DNA of 64,000 nucleotides, taken from Macrotis lagotis (taxonomy: Eukaryota > Chordata > Mammalia > Peramelemorphia > Peramelidae). Shown in pieces: positions 12,805 to 23,934 of this stretch. The stretch lies in assembly GCF_037893015.1 (NCBI RefSeq), contig NC_133658.1, forward strand, positions 881,248,893-881,312,892. The letters are read 5' to 3'. Below the pieces are notes generated by a model. That model searched no databases and had not been told where the DNA came from. It saw nothing but the letters and a program-made list of their open reading frames with translations. The position numbers and the translations under genes are program-made. Every line of letters starts with the position of its first letter. Within the stretch, counting starts at the first letter, position 1.

Positions 12805-13085
12805 AGCTAGGTGGCACAGTGGGCAGAGCACCAGCTTTGGAGTCAGGATGGGAGTTCGAATCCAGCCTCAGACGCTTGCCACTTGCTAATTGCCCCACAT
12901 CCAGGGACATTTCCAGTCATCCTGACTCCTATCTGGCCATTGGAACTAGATGGCTCTGGAGAGAAAAGTGAGGCTGCTGACTTAGCACATCACCCCTTCA
13001 CTCAAATCTAATTCATGTGCTTGTCATGGCATCACCTCCCTGATGTCATGGTCTTTGAGAATGAAGGACAAATATCATCACCCAC
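12805..13085 (+). mobile_element. Marsupial SINE with RTE-like tail (MAR4-type)
   Basis: The tRNA-like head 'agctaggtggcacagtgggc' is followed by a long tail: 'ctggccattggaactagatg', 'gagaaaagtgaggctgctga' and 'catggcatcacctccctgat'. The tail resembles the 3' part of the RTE 5' region seen near 1620-1700 and 62460-62540. A second copy lies at 22425-22640 on the minus strand. Confidence 0.7.
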
Positions 13086-13726
13086 TGGGCCACCTAGCTG
13101 CCCAGAACAAATTAAGTTCAGTGATCCAAAAAACGTCCCCATTAGAAATTCTTTTATTAGAACAGAGAATTTTAAAGCAAGATGAACTTCTGGGCCGTAG
13201 AAGCTTAACAACTAGAAGAGTTTTCAGAACTCAGGATTCCAGAGCTGAGAGAGAGCCTAGAACACAGAAGAGTGTCTCTGGAAGAGAACTCAGCATCAAC
13301 TATCAGAGCTAGAAAGATGCATAGGGACTTTTAGTTCAGAAGCTTCATTTTGCAGGAGACGAGGCCTAGAGCAGGTAAAGAACCATGAGCCAAAGTAGCT
13401 AGTTGGGACCAGCCTAAATTTGGTTGGCATTCAGCACCACGGACAAGGTCACTGCCTTCTTCTCCACCCCAATCCTTCCTCCTCCACCTAGTACCCTTTG
13501 GTTATCTGGGGCTGTTTACATCCCGATCCAAGATCCAGTCCAGGCTCTTGGAGAGAGCTTTTTCCATCTTTACCACCCACCTCCCAGTTGCCATGGATCC
13601 TGTGGCACACTACCACCTCTCCCCTCCCTCCACTTCCAGACTCCAGCCATCTCAGGACAGCTCATTACACATCCTTGGGGCTTAGGGTGTTGGGGTGGGA
13701 GCTGGGCTTGATGATTTTCTTTCTTT

Positions 13727-13809
13727 TCCTTCCTTCCTTCCTTCCTTCCTTCCTTCCTTCCTTCCTTCCTTCCTTCCTTCCTTCCTTCCTTCCTTCCTTC
13801 AATTTTCTT

Positions 13810-13849
<40 letters not shown>

Positions 13850-13867
13850 CTTTCTTTCTCACATCCT

Positions 13868-13934
<67 letters not shown>
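13727..13934. repeat. Compound (TTCC)n / (CT)n / (CTTT)n microsatellite
   Basis: About 18 ttcc units (13727-13800), then ct, cttt and a long (tc)n run to 13934. It abuts the putative first exon of the cyclase gene. Lys/Glu/Arg- or Ser/Leu-rich open frames here are artefacts. Confidence 0.97.
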
Positions 13935-13938
<4 letters not shown>

Positions 13939-13949
13939 CTCTGGCAACT

Positions 13950-14300
13950 GAACTTGGCCAGGTCCAATGACCCTGAGTGGAAGCGGACCAGGAGTGACTC
14001 CTGAGCTCGGCTCCTCGCCTTGGTCCCCAAGGACCAAACTGGGCTCGGCTCAGAGCCGTGGCGAACAGACCAGACGTCAGAACCAGGACAGCGACTGTGA
14101 TCTCTGCACGGGGTGAGTCGGTGGGAGTCGGGATCTGGCGCCCAGGGCGCTTACACCTAGTGCCTTCACAGTCTCTGGGGTCGAAAACTGGAATTGCTCC
14201 AGAATCCGAACCTCCCCCAGCCCCAACCCCAACCCCAACTCGGCAGCCCCGGCCCTCACTCGCCCTTGCTTGTGTTCCTCTTGAGAGAAAGCTCGCATTT
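13950..14300 (+). promoter_or_regulatory. CpG-rich block around putative exon 1 of the cyclase gene
   Basis: About 20 CpG dinucleotides in 350 bases, far above the surrounding DNA. The block covers the proposed first coding exon and the start of intron 1. It looks like a decayed CpG-island promoter of the NIT-guanylyl cyclase gene; no TATA box is evident. Confidence 0.45.
13967..14112 (+). pseudogene. Cyclase pseudogene exon 1 (cytoplasmic N-tail), proposed
   Basis: ATG at 13967 opens 48 codons without a stop (MTLSGSGPGVTPELG... to ...SDCDLCTG) and ends at the donor GTGAGT (14113-14118) with two bases of a codon left. Exon 2 begins with exactly the one base needed, giving Gly then Tyr-Ser-Leu. 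The residues are polar and basic, fitting a cytosolic tail before the membrane segment. Support is phase, donor quality and CpG content; there is no homology that I can recall, so the exon could also be partly 5' untranslated. It sits directly after the compound microsatellite. Confidence 0.5.
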
Positions 14301-14479
14301 ATGGAGAAAGTTCAGACGTGAGCTGGCTCCTACCCCCAAGCTCCACTTGAAGCAGAACAGATGGAGCCCGGACTCATCTCTTCTTGGGAGTTCTGGTCTG
14401 TAGGCAAAGGGTCAACTCTACCTTTCCCCCAAGATCCAGGAGGGCGAGTGAATCCCCAGAGCTAGTTTAGCGTCTTTCC

Positions 14480-14790
14480 AAATCCTTGTCTTTCCCCTCT
14501 TCCTTTCTCTTCCTCTTCCTTTTCCTTTTCCTCCACTCTCTTTAGTTTTCCTCTTCTTCCTTCTTTTGACTCCTCCCTTCCTTTCTTTCTCCTCTACCTT
14601 CTCTTTCTCTTTCTCCTCTCCTGCCTCCCCTCAGCTTCTTCCTTCTCTGCTCTGCTACTCTTCCCCCCACCACAGTCTTAATGAAACCTCAGCCCAGTCA
14701 GATCCATTCTTTCCCCTTCTGCTTCCCTTCCCTGACTCTCAATCTGTTTTCTCCCCCTTCTCCCTCCAAGCACATAGCAGGCCTTTTATA
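14480..14790. repeat. CT-rich low-complexity tract in intron 1
   Basis: Pyrimidine-rich stretch (cttcctctt, tttctcctct) with no fixed unit. Confidence 0.75.
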
Positions 14791-14799
14791 GAGAAATTA

Positions 14800-14963
14800 T
14801 TTTTTATTTTTTAGGTTTTTTGCAAGGCAAACGGGGTTAAGTGGATTGCCCAAGGCCACACAGCTAGATAATTATTATTAAGTGTCTGAGGCCAGATCTG
14901 AACCCTGGTACTCCTGACTCCATGGCTGGTGCTTTATCCACTGTGCCAACCTAGCCGCCCCCT
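14800..14963 (-). mobile_element. Marsupial tRNA-derived SINE in intron 1
   Basis: Antisense copy from 'ttttttaggttttttgcaag' to 'gtgccaacctagccgccc'. Confidence 0.9.
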
Positions 14964-15115
14964 ATAGAGAATTATTAATGAGCAGTCTTATTTGGTTAAT
15001 CAAATACCACATGATAATCACCAGGAGAAGCAAGTTAATGTTTTTTAGTGGGGAAATCTCCCAGCTCAAATGAGTTGTCTATATCATAATGATATTTGTG
15101 CTCTACTCATTCCAG

Positions 15116-16207
15116 ATATTCTCTCCTCTCCAACCTTGGAGTCTACCAGACACCGAGGAGGATTTTGGGTGCTTGTGTGTTCTCTCTGTTGACCCTTTTG
15201 GGTTTTATCACCCTGGACTTGAGGGACAGCCTTGAGAGGCGGAAGAACACAGAACTAGCCCTTGAGGATCTGCCATCCTGTAGACACCTCTTGGTAGTGC
15301 CCTTGGTCAGGTTCCTCCAAGAGGAGAGGGACCTCTACTGGCATTCATGGGTGACCTCCCCTTTAAGAGACAATGGCCTGTCACATAGGGAGCTGCTGGA
15401 CCATATGGAGACTCTCTGTAGAAAGGAACAAGATAGGCTATATCTCACCCATCTTGGATGCCAGGATGAACAGATCTGTGGATTGTACATGGAAATGATG
15501 AGGCAAAGAATCAATGTCTCCTCAGCCCTTGAGCAGGGCTCACTTCTCTTCATGCTCATCTCAGAATTGCTTCAAGTCCTAGGAGATCCTGTGGAGACCC
15601 TCAAGTCACTGAGGAGTAACTCTGACCTAGTTGATGTGGTCTCTTTGAGGATCCTCCTACAGGTTCAAGAATTTCTTCTCCAGGTCTTTCAGCAGCCCAA
15701 AGTCAGTGAGACAAGATGGTACCAAAGGCTCTCCATCCTTAACTTTGCCCTTCTTGCTTCAGAGAACCTGTAGAGTTGCTGGTTGAACAATGCCAACCTG
15801 TCCCTCTTCCTGCCTATTTCTGTGGAAGGCATTTCCCTCTTTCAACCCTCCTCAGTACTTTCTCCCTTGGGCTTTGGGAAAGTCTTGGCTCAGGACCTCT
15901 TGGATGTACATCATTGCCTTTGGGACCATGGCCATGAGAAGCTCCATGGGAAAACCAGGGCCATCCTCTCATCCATGAACCTTAAGGTTAGCTTGCTGCT
16001 GGTGACTGGCCTTATCTACCCTATCTTTTTTGTGTCTTTCAAGCAAATGACCTTGTGGATCCAAAACCATGCCTGGAACCTCAGGGCAAGGACTGAAGCT
16101 CTGAAGCATGAACGGAAGCTGAAGACCTCCTCCACCAGATGCTGCCCAAATCTGTGGCAAAGCAACTTCGGAGACAAAGACATGTTGAGGCTGAGGACTA
16201 TGAGCAA
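15116..16207 (+). pseudogene. Cyclase pseudogene exon 2 (membrane segments, NIT-like sensor, signalling helix)
   Basis: Acceptor 'ctcattccag' precedes 15116; donor GTAAGT starts at 16208. The first ~218 codons are open: a membrane segment (RILGACVFSLLTLLGFITL) followed by a helical ectodomain with HLLVVPLVRFLQEERDLYW, the pattern of NIT sensor domains. In-frame TAG at 15771 follows 'LLASENL'. The next ~30 codons are hard to assign to one frame. The original frame resumes with LAQDLLDVHHCLW and a second membrane segment (VSLLLVTGLIYPIFFVSF), then EALKHERKL. One base is lost near 16120, after which the next frame reads EDLLHQMLPKSVAKQLRR and ends YEQ at the donor, the helix that leads into receptor cyclase domains. 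Length modulo 3 confirms one net indel. Confidence 0.8.
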
Positions 16208-16379
16208 GTAAGTCTGTGACTTCATATTCAGTCAGTGCCTCCTTTCTGATCTGACCCCATAATCATCCCTTCCTATCTTATCCCACTGCTACCACTATAA
16301 TCAGGCCCTCACTGGCACCTACCTAGGCTATGACAATTATCTACCAAAAGGTTTTCTTGTGTCAGATCTCTCCCTCACC

Positions 16380-17110
16380 TCTACCCCATCCTTCACACTA
16401 ATGCCAGAATAATCTTTACTCATAGATCTGACTTTATTCCTTTTCTCAAGCATCCTCCATGACTTCCTATTGTTTCCCAAATAAAATCTGGATTTCTTTG
16501 TCTGGTCATAATCAGGTATCACCCTCCCTTTAAAGCATTTTCTCACATTATTCCCTTCTAAGCAATTGCCCTCCAGACACACTGGGTTACCCTTCCCCCC
16601 AATAATACACCTCAGCCTCTTCTACCTCTAGTCCTTTGCTTAGGGCCTGAGGTGGGTGGGGGGGAACACCAGGGTTGTGGGGGCTATATAAGACCGCAGA
16701 AATTATTTGATCTAGTGCTGCCATAGCAAGTGTAGGCCAGACTCAAAATTCAATAAATTTAAGAGCTTTTTAGGTGTAAATTATTTAAATATTTGACCAA
16801 ATATAGCAGGTTCATTTTAAGTTGACAATTGTGTATGACTGCAAATGATGTTATAAATATCCAAGTGACCCTTGGCAGAAAAAAAGGTTCCTTAACCTTG
16901 GCTTAGGCCATTCCCTCCCTTGTGTACCCTCATAAAACCCTCTTCTGCTTCTTTCTGATATACCTACTATGTGATGTGCGTTAGAGTTCATTTTCTTCTT
17001 GACTTATCTCCTACCAGACTGTCTTATATAAACTTTCATTTCATCTAATATTTAGGAAAGGATTCTGCATTCAGTAAGTGCTTAATACATGTTTATTGAA
17101 TGAATTAACT
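16380..17110 (+). mobile_element. L2 LINE 3' region, diverged, in intron 2
   Basis: L2-like order of 'cctccatgacttcctattg', 'tctagtcctttgcttagg' and a terminal 'gtaagtgcttaatacatgtt' with 'tattgaatgaatta'. Confidence 0.6.
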
Positions 17111-17114
17111 AATG

Positions 17115-17855
17115 TCTGACTATAGCATTGTGCAGGGCTTCTGTGTAACTGAATATATCTCTTTTTGGGGGGTGGGGAAAGGGGAGGAAAGGAAGGAAGT
17201 TTTTGTTTTGGGAACATTCCACCCTCCTAGCTTTTGCTCTTGGCAAGATAGGATTTCAGGGATTTTATTTTGAAATGGATTGATATGAAATGTTTTGAAC
17301 TTTTAAAAGTTTAAAATTGTATCAAGACTTTTTCAGAAGTTTTAATGGCTTACGGCTGCCTCCTTACTGATATTTAGCTCAATACCTTTATTAAAGTGCA
17401 ACCACACCCATCTCCAAGTGAATTAAGCAGCTGTTCAATATTTATTTAAAGTTAGGAGGAAGGGCAAAGGTGTTCAAAAAAACTTGAGAGTACTAGTTCC
17501 CAAGTACAGATGGCCAAAGCACATTTCCTCTCCAATGAGGGGTGGGGGACTACAGGTATAGAATGTTATATGTATTGTATAAAAGATTAGCTTTACTTGC
17601 CTACTTTTTCTATTTTTGGGTCTATAGGAACAGTATATTAGAAAATAACTTTGATATAAAAAAGGCCTCAGTAAAACTTTAAAAGATAAAAATCAAATTA
17701 AAAAAAAAAGCTTACATGTAAGATAAGTCAATGAGCATTTATTTAGAACTTACTATGTGCCAGATACTATGACTATAGAGAAAGGCCAGGAAAAAAAGAG
17801 AGAGAAATACTGCCTTAAGGAATTCACATATTTTCTCAACATGCATATGCATATT
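17115..17855. other. Intron 2 DNA, nothing assigned
   Basis: AT-rich, with short A and T runs. No exon-like conservation or recognised repeat. Confidence 0.4.
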
Positions 17856-18225
17856 TATATTTATAAGTTACATAATTTCCTTCTACCCTCCTTTCCTACC
17901 TCCCTTCCCTCAATGGCATACAGTCTGGTACATATTGTACATATAAATTTGTGTCTAACGTGTTTACAGATTAGTCATTTTCTGTACAAGGAATTAGGAC
18001 TAAGAAAACAATGAGATAAGAAAGAAAACCATAAGGGAAATTTTTAAGAAGTGAATGTAATATTTATTCAGATTCTGTAGGTTGCCCTAGCTCTCTGAAC
18101 TGCTGAGTGAAACTGCATCCATCAAAGCTGGTCAACTAACAATGTTTTTGTTAATGTGTACAGTGTTCTTTTGGTTCTGCTTCTTTTGCTCAGCATCAAG
18201 GGAACTCACATTCTAATGCGAATAA
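17856..18225 (-). mobile_element. L1-type LINE 3' region
   Basis: 'acaaggaattaggactaaga' and the 'cagtgttcttttggttctgc' block are shared with 10860-11130. Confidence 0.55.
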
Positions 18226-18245
18226 TGATATATGGAATATATGTA

Positions 18246-18282
18246 TACATACATATAATATATATATATATATATATTTATA
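18246..18282. repeat. (TA)n microsatellite
   Basis: 'taatatatatatatatatat' type run. Confidence 0.9.
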
Positions 18283-18287
18283 TGTAT

Positions 18288-18412
18288 TGTTGTGGTTGTT
18301 CAATTGTTCAGTTGTGTCTGACTCTTCATGGAGCTATGGACAATAGTAGACCATGGAGTTTTCTTGACAAAAAAACTGAAATGATTTGCTATTTCCTTCT
18401 CTAATGGATTGG
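18288..18412 (-). mobile_element. MAR1-like core SINE fragment
   Basis: 'gttcagttgtgtctgactct' and 'ctgaaatgatttgctatttc' are the MAR1 3' part in antisense. Confidence 0.65.
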
Positions 18413-18469
18413 GGCAATACATAACACATGTCCATATAAATATACAAACATACATATTTGATAAATGGG

Positions 18470-18858
18470 AAATAATCTCAGAGATTCAAAGAGAAGTCAT
18501 CAAGGAGGACTAGGAAAAATTTCTTGAAACTTAATTGAAACTTTAATTGAAAGAAGTCAGGGAAGGTAGGAGCTGGAGATGAGGAGGGAGTCTGTTACAG
18601 GCTTGGGGAATAGACAATGAAAACATGGAATCTGGAGATGGAGGACATTAGAGAGCCCAGACCCAAATTAGAGTCTTGCAATGGTCCAGGTAGGAGGTAA
18701 TGAGGGTCTGCACCAGGTGGCAGTGTCAGAGGAAAGAGGTTACAAAGGTAGAAAGGGCAACTGATTGATGATAGAAGGGTGGTGAGCGTAAGGTGAGGAT
18801 GAGTCTGGGTTATAAACCAAGGACACTGGGAGCCCATGATCCCCTAGGGTCCTAGTTA
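18470..18858 (+). repeat. Long old interspersed element, fragment
   Basis: 'gcaatggtccaggtaggagg', 'ggtggcagtgtcagaggaaa' and 'gggcaactgattgatga' are shared in order with 33530-34560 and 49130-50130. Confidence 0.6.
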
Positions 18859-18859
18859 G

Positions 18860-18860
<1 letters not shown>

Positions 18861-18895
<35 letters not shown>
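18861..18895. repeat. (TG)n microsatellite
   Basis: About 17 TG units. Confidence 0.95.
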
Positions 18896-18897
<2 letters not shown>

Positions 18898-19689
18898 TTC
18901 TTTTTAAGGCTGTCTTTGGTTGATGTTTCTTATAATCCTGAGTATGATATCCAAAGTAAGGGAGGGAGGTTACTTCCCCTGGATACACTCTTTACCATTG
19001 GGGATTATTTGGCACTGGAATGACAAGTGAATCAGCTGGAGGATAGAAAAGGATGTGCTGGTAAATATTTAACAACCAGTTCTGGGGGTGGGGGCAGGGG
19101 GACTATGCTTAAGACACACAGGTTTCATCTGTGACATTTTCTCCATCACTTCCTTGAGTCTAGACAATCAGTAATAAATCAAACCTTGCTTCATAGCTTT
19201 TGTAGACTTCTGAGGTAGACTTCTGATCAGACTGAAAATTTAACAAGAAATTTGTGGAGAGAAAACTAGCACCAATCACTAGGGTTCTGACAGGGCATCT
19301 CCAGTCACTCATGGTCATTCTGGGTGACTCCTCCCTTCATTTTCAGTCTCAATCACCTAAATCTCCTTAGCAGACTTGGGTTGATGAGGAGAGAAGGTGA
19401 GCAGAAATGGAGAGAAGGTTGAAGAAGCCAGTTTGTCTAAGAACGGGGAAGATCCAGGCCACCTAGTGAGACTTGGGGGAGGAGACCTCTCTTGGAAAAA
19501 GTCTGATTGTGGTTGTGAAAGAAGTGAATGGGTTCCAGTGGTCCTGGAATGAGATTATTACCAATAACTCTGACTCAAAGACTGTTATCGATGAAATGGA
19601 GCTTGCAAATAGCCTAGCTATTTTTACAAATAAGAAAACCAAATCTCCAAGAAGTAGTTATTTTGATGAAGATCACATAATAGTTAGCA

Positions 19690-19895
19690 TTTATGTAATA
19701 ATAGAATAATAATAGCTGATATTACAGAGAGTGTTTTAAATTTTGCAAAACCGTTTTATGGAAGTTATCTCACTTGATTCCCATAACCACCTGTGAGGGA
19801 AATGCTATTGTTTCTCCCGTTTTACTGAAGAACCAGTGTTTGATGTCTGAGATCAGTTCCTCCTGACTCCAGGTCTACCACTTCATGAATTTTAA
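19690..19895 (-). mobile_element. MIR-type core SINE, diverged
   Basis: 'gttatctcacttgattccca' then 'ttttactgaag' and 'ctcctgactccaggtctacc' in MIR order. Confidence 0.5.
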
Positions 19896-19897
19896 TG

Positions 19898-20056
19898 TTT
19901 TTTTTTTAAGGTCTTTTTTACAAGGCAATGGGGTTAAGTGGTTTGCCCAAGGCCACACAGCTAGGTAATTATTAAGTGTCTGAAGTCACATTTGAGCTCA
20001 GGTCATCCTGACTCCAGGGCTGGTGCTCTATCTACTGCACCACCTAGCCGCTCCCA
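19898..20056 (-). mobile_element. Marsupial tRNA-derived SINE
   Basis: Antisense copy: 'acaaggcaatggggttaagt' to 'gcaccacctagccgctcc'. Confidence 0.9.
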
Positions 20057-20124
20057 CTTCATACATTTTACCAGGAAACAGGTTAAAAAAAATCTAGTTA
20101 AAAAGTTTTTTTTTTAAATAGGCC

Positions 20125-20260
20125 TTAAATCCATTTTTTCAGATGAGGAAACTGAGGTTGAGAAAATTTAAAAAAACTTGTCCAGAATCACCTAGGTAGT
20201 GAGGATTTGAGTTTAGGTTTTCCTAATTCCCAGTCAGAGGGAAGCATCACTGAGCTGCCT
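20125..20260 (-). mobile_element. MIR-type core SINE fragment
   Basis: 'cagatgaggaaactgaggtt' followed by 'gaatcacctaggtagtgagg'. Confidence 0.6.
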
Positions 20261-20889
20261 TTAGAGGCAAAGCCAGGACAACCCAGAATTCCTGATTCTC
20301 AGTTTCAGACTCTTTACCTCTTTTGTTTAATTTCCTTCTCACAGCAACCTTGTGGGGTAAATAGAACAGGCATTATTTTTCTCACATGGCTTCATTTTCC
20401 TCATTTGTAAAATAAGATTCAGGGCACAATTTAGGGGTTAGTGACCCTATGATCAAGCCAGGGACAGAGTTGCATCCCACCCAGGTCCCCTGCTACTCAA
20501 TGCCAGGCCCTTTCCATTTGCAGATGTGAGGGGACTCCCCACCTGAGATCTATTACATGTAAAGATTCTAGGACAAGCCAACTTTTCTTGTGACTGTCCA
20601 TCCAAAGACCTAAGAACCCAACTGAGGATGCTTGCTCTTGTTGCAGCGGTTTTCAGAGTATAGCCTGGTGACCCATAGGAAATCTTCCAAGATCCAAAGT
20701 CAAAACTATTCTTCACAATAAGACTAAGACATTTTAATTCCAAGTGAGACAAATCTTATAGGAAAAAAAATCACATAAACAAAAGTATAAAAGGGTCTTT
20801 GAGACCAAAAAGTTTGAAGTTCCCTGCTCTGATTACAATGGTTCCCTTTTTCTCTCCTCTTTGTTGATTGAGCAGCTGGAGATGCAAAG

Positions 20890-21130
20890 GGCAAGGAAAA
20901 TTTATTTGCATTTCTTCCTTGTAGCTTTTGTGGGAATAATTGCCCCCTAATTAACCCCAGGTGTTGGGAACAAACCAAAGCTTAGAAGGCTGACAGAGAG
21001 GATGATTATGATGAGGAGGTCGGAGAAAGAAAGAAAGGGAAAGGGGGATCTCTAGGGGACTGCTCGATAATTTGGACCAAACTGGAAAAGAAAGAGGACC
21101 TTGGATAATTAAACTCTCTTCCTAGTTTGG
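20890..21130 (+). repeat. Intronic duplicated block, copy 1
   Basis: 'tttatttgcatttcttcc', 'aataattgccccctaattaa' and 'gaacaaaccaaagctta' recur in order about 0.55 kb downstream. No repeat family is recognised. Confidence 0.5.
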
Positions 21131-21449
21131 GGTCCTGGATTCCTAAGATAGAATTAAGGCAACAGGGGGCAAACCTGGGCCAAGTTGCTAGGCTTGATGA
21201 AGGAACAGATGGGTCTCTAACTCTGACCCTAGCAGGCTCCCCCTGGACAGTCTAGATCTGGGGATGGCATCTAGCAGGGACAGGATGCCCATAGCAGCTA
21301 AGGAGTAGAATGGACATGAGCACTAATGGCCAAAGTCTCGTTTTCATCAATGGGAGATATGAATTGGTTTGAACTTTGGCTCATCCATATTTCAGAAATG
21401 GGAAGATGTGTGTCTTAGTCTAGAAACAGATCATGAGGTTCCCCGGAAA

Positions 21450-21670
21450 GGACTGTTATTTGCATTTTTATCAAAGTTGCTTTGTAGAGGATAATTACTC
21501 CTAATTAGGGTAGGAGATAGATATAGAACAAAGCTTTAGCCAGAGGATATAGGAATAAGGGGTAGGGGAATTGTTGGGGTGGAGCACCCTTTAACTTTGA
21601 TCAAATTAGAAAAGAATGAGGGCTCTGGTATACACTGTCAGACAGCCAATGTGCTAATTTGTTTTTCTTT
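21450..21670 (+). repeat. Intronic duplicated block, copy 2
   Basis: 'gttatttgcatttttatc', 'gataattactcctaattagg' and 'gaacaaagctttagc' parallel copy 1, with similar spacing to the following 'aactggaaaagaaagagg' / 'aattagaaaagaatgagg' segment. Confidence 0.5.
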
Positions 21671-21844
21671 ATTAAAAAGAGAGGGCTTTGGGGTTCAGTC
21701 AATGGGAATCCACAGCCATGGAGAACTAAAGAGCATCAGGAACACATTTGTATACTTTTTTTTAAAGAAAAGGATGAGGAAGAGGCAAAAGAACAGAATT
21801 TTTACTGAATGTCCCTGATTCTCTCTCTCCTCTCAAACAAGATT

Positions 21845-22155
21845 TTCATGTCCCAACGCCAGGCATTTATCCAGGCATTTATCCAGGCTCCTTCCTCTGC
21901 CTAGAATGCTCTTCCCTCCTCATCTCAGCCTCTTGCCTTGTGACTTCCTTCAAGTCTCAGCTAAAATCCCACCTTCTACAAAAAGCCTTTCCCTGACCCT
22001 CTTAATTCTGATGTCTTGTCTCTGTTGATTTTCTCTAGCTTATCTTTGTTTTCACCTGGTTATTTGAATGTTGTTTCCCCCATGTTGGACTGTGACTCCC
22101 TTGAGGGCAGGCATTGTCTTTTGCCTTTCTTTGTATCTTTCCTAGTTAGCCCAGA
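21845..22155 (+). mobile_element. L2 LINE 3' end in intron 2
   Basis: 'ctctgcctagaatgctcttc', 'tcaagtctcagctaaaatcc' and 'ccttgagggcaggcattgtc' in L2 order. Confidence 0.85.
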
Positions 22156-22157
22156 GT

Positions 22158-22398
22158 TCACAAATCTGTCTGACTCTTCATTACTCCCTTTAGGGTCTTC
22201 TTGGAAAAAAAAAATACTGGAATGGTTTGCCATTTTCTTCTCCAGCTCACTTTACAGATAAGGAAACTGAGGCAAACAGTGAAGGGACTTGTCCCAGGGT
22301 CACATAACTTGTCAGTGCCTGAGGCAAGATTGGAACTCATGAAGATGGGTCTTCTCTATTCCAAGCTGAGCACAATGACATCACTGAGTTACTGACAC
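22158..22398 (-). mobile_element. MAR1-like core SINE
   Basis: 'tactggaatggtttgccatt', 'aaggaaactgaggcaaacag' and 'gatgggtcttctctattcca'. Confidence 0.8.
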
Positions 22399-22424
22399 AG
22401 ATGGTGCTTAATTGTTGTATGACC

Positions 22425-22640
22425 ATTTTTTGGAGAAGACCATGGTATCAGGAAGGTGATGCCATGACAAGCACAGGAATTGGATTTGAGTAAGGTAGGG
22501 TCAGTGCTAAGTTAGCAGCCTCACTTTCTCTTCCAGAGCCATCTGGGTTCAATGGCCAGATATGAATCAGGACAACTGGAGATGGCCCTGGATACAAGGC
22601 AGTCAGGGTGAAGTGACTTGCTACAGGCACACAGCTAATT
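22425..22640 (-). mobile_element. Marsupial SINE with RTE-like tail (MAR4-type)
   Basis: The antisense tail 'gcagcctcactttctcttcc', 'gagccatctgggttcaatgg' and 'ggacaactggagatggccct' matches the copy at 12805-13085. Confidence 0.7.
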
Positions 22641-22642
22641 TT

Positions 22643-22775
22643 CAGGCATCTAGGTGGTGCAGTGGATAGAGAATAGGCCCTGGAGTTAGGAGGATCTGAG
22701 TTGAATTCCTTTCTCAGATATTTGATACTTATTGGTAGGCCCTTAATAAATATTTGTTGTCTAACTGAGCAAGAC
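22643..22775 (+). mobile_element. tRNA-derived SINE fragment
   Basis: Head 'tctaggtggtgcagtggata' and 'gttaggaggatctgagttga', then an MIR-like 'cccttaataaatatttgttg' end. Confidence 0.6.
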
Positions 22776-22843
22776 ATGAATGGGACCCTGCTGCATGATC
22801 TGTTGGAAAAATCAATGAAATTGGAAGGTGAATTTAAACTCCA

Positions 22844-22992
22844 GGAGCAGCTAGGTAGCACAGAGGATAGAGCACTGGTTCTGGAGTCAGGAGGACCTGA
22901 GTTCAAATCCAGCCTCAGACTTAATAATTACCCAGCTGTGTGACCTTGGGCAAGTCACTTAACCCCATTGCTTTAAATAAAAAAAATTTAAA
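22844..22992 (+). mobile_element. Marsupial tRNA-derived SINE
   Basis: Full copy from 'agcagctaggtagcacagag' to 'ttaaccccattgctttaaat'. Confidence 0.9.
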
Positions 22993-23020
22993 GAATTAAA
23001 AAATTAAGAATTTAAACTCC

Positions 23021-23021
23021 A

Positions 23022-23066
<45 letters not shown>
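23021..23066. repeat. (GA)n microsatellite
   Basis: About 22 GA units. Confidence 0.95.
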
Positions 23067-23067
<1 letters not shown>

Positions 23068-23529
23068 ATCAAGTCTTACTTCTGGCTGTTGTGACCTTGT
23101 CATTTTAACCCCTCAGTGCCTGATGATATAAGCTGGAGAAAAAGATGTTGATCTTTACAGACGCAGGGGCTCCTCAATGAGAGTTCCCTATGCCAACCAA
23201 ATGACAAAATTACTTAAGAAGAAATTAAATAATAACAAAAACAATAATAATCTCTGTCCAGCTTTGGCCTCATCACTTGATGGAGGTTCAGTGGTAGTTG
23301 GATCCAGGGGAAAAGGGGAAATGTTATGTGGGTCTCCCTGTTCAAACAGTCCCCTGGGAAAAAAAGGAAGAACTAGGATGATTTTCTTTATTATCAGAAA
23401 GAGAAACTGGGGCCTAGAGAGGTCAAGCCACTTTTCCAAGGTCATACAACATTTTAATGACAGAGCCCTTTGTTAATTAACCATGTTGTCCAGAGAATCT
23501 GTTGCTTACTTAAGGTTTGCCAACCTGGA

Positions 23530-23700
23530 ATTTTCTCATCTGAGCCTTGTAACAACCTTAGGAAGGAGAACTAATATTAACCCCATTTTATAGTTGGGGA
23601 AACTGAGGTTGAGAGAGATTAAGTGACTTGCTTAGGCTCCTGCAAGAGAGTAAAGTATAAGAGGTAGGATATGAACTCTCCTGACTCCAGATCCTGAAAT
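23530..23700 (-). mobile_element. MIR-type core SINE
   Basis: 'tagttggggaaactgaggtt', 'gattaagtgacttgcttagg' and 'atgaactctcctgactccag'. Confidence 0.75.
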
Positions 23701-23934
23701 TCATTCATTCATTCAACAAACATATATATTAAACCCTGATTCTGTGTTAGACATCATGCTTGGTGCTGAGGATACAATGACAAAAATGAAAAAGCTCCGG
23801 CTCTCTAAATGTAATCCCTATTGTCAACTCACTCTAGTAACACAGCCTTCTGAGACTTGTCTGGCCTTTTTTCTGTGTTTCATTATTCAGTCCAGTTAGT
23901 CTTTCAATTGTGACCCCATTTGGAGTATTCTTTC

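Noticed and set aside
1..13900. Coding exons of KIAA2013 or PLOD1, the expected next genes beyond the NPPB upstream interval
   Set aside because: Nothing here translates into a recognisable piece of either. They probably lie outside the window.
13570..14037. Long open frames rich in Glu/Arg/Lys or Ser/Leu
   Set aside because: They are translations of the (TTCC)n, (CTTT)n and (CT)n tracts.
15335..15559. Minus-strand open frames opposite cyclase exon 2
   Set aside because: They are shadows of the + strand coding sequence, with no splice or start support.
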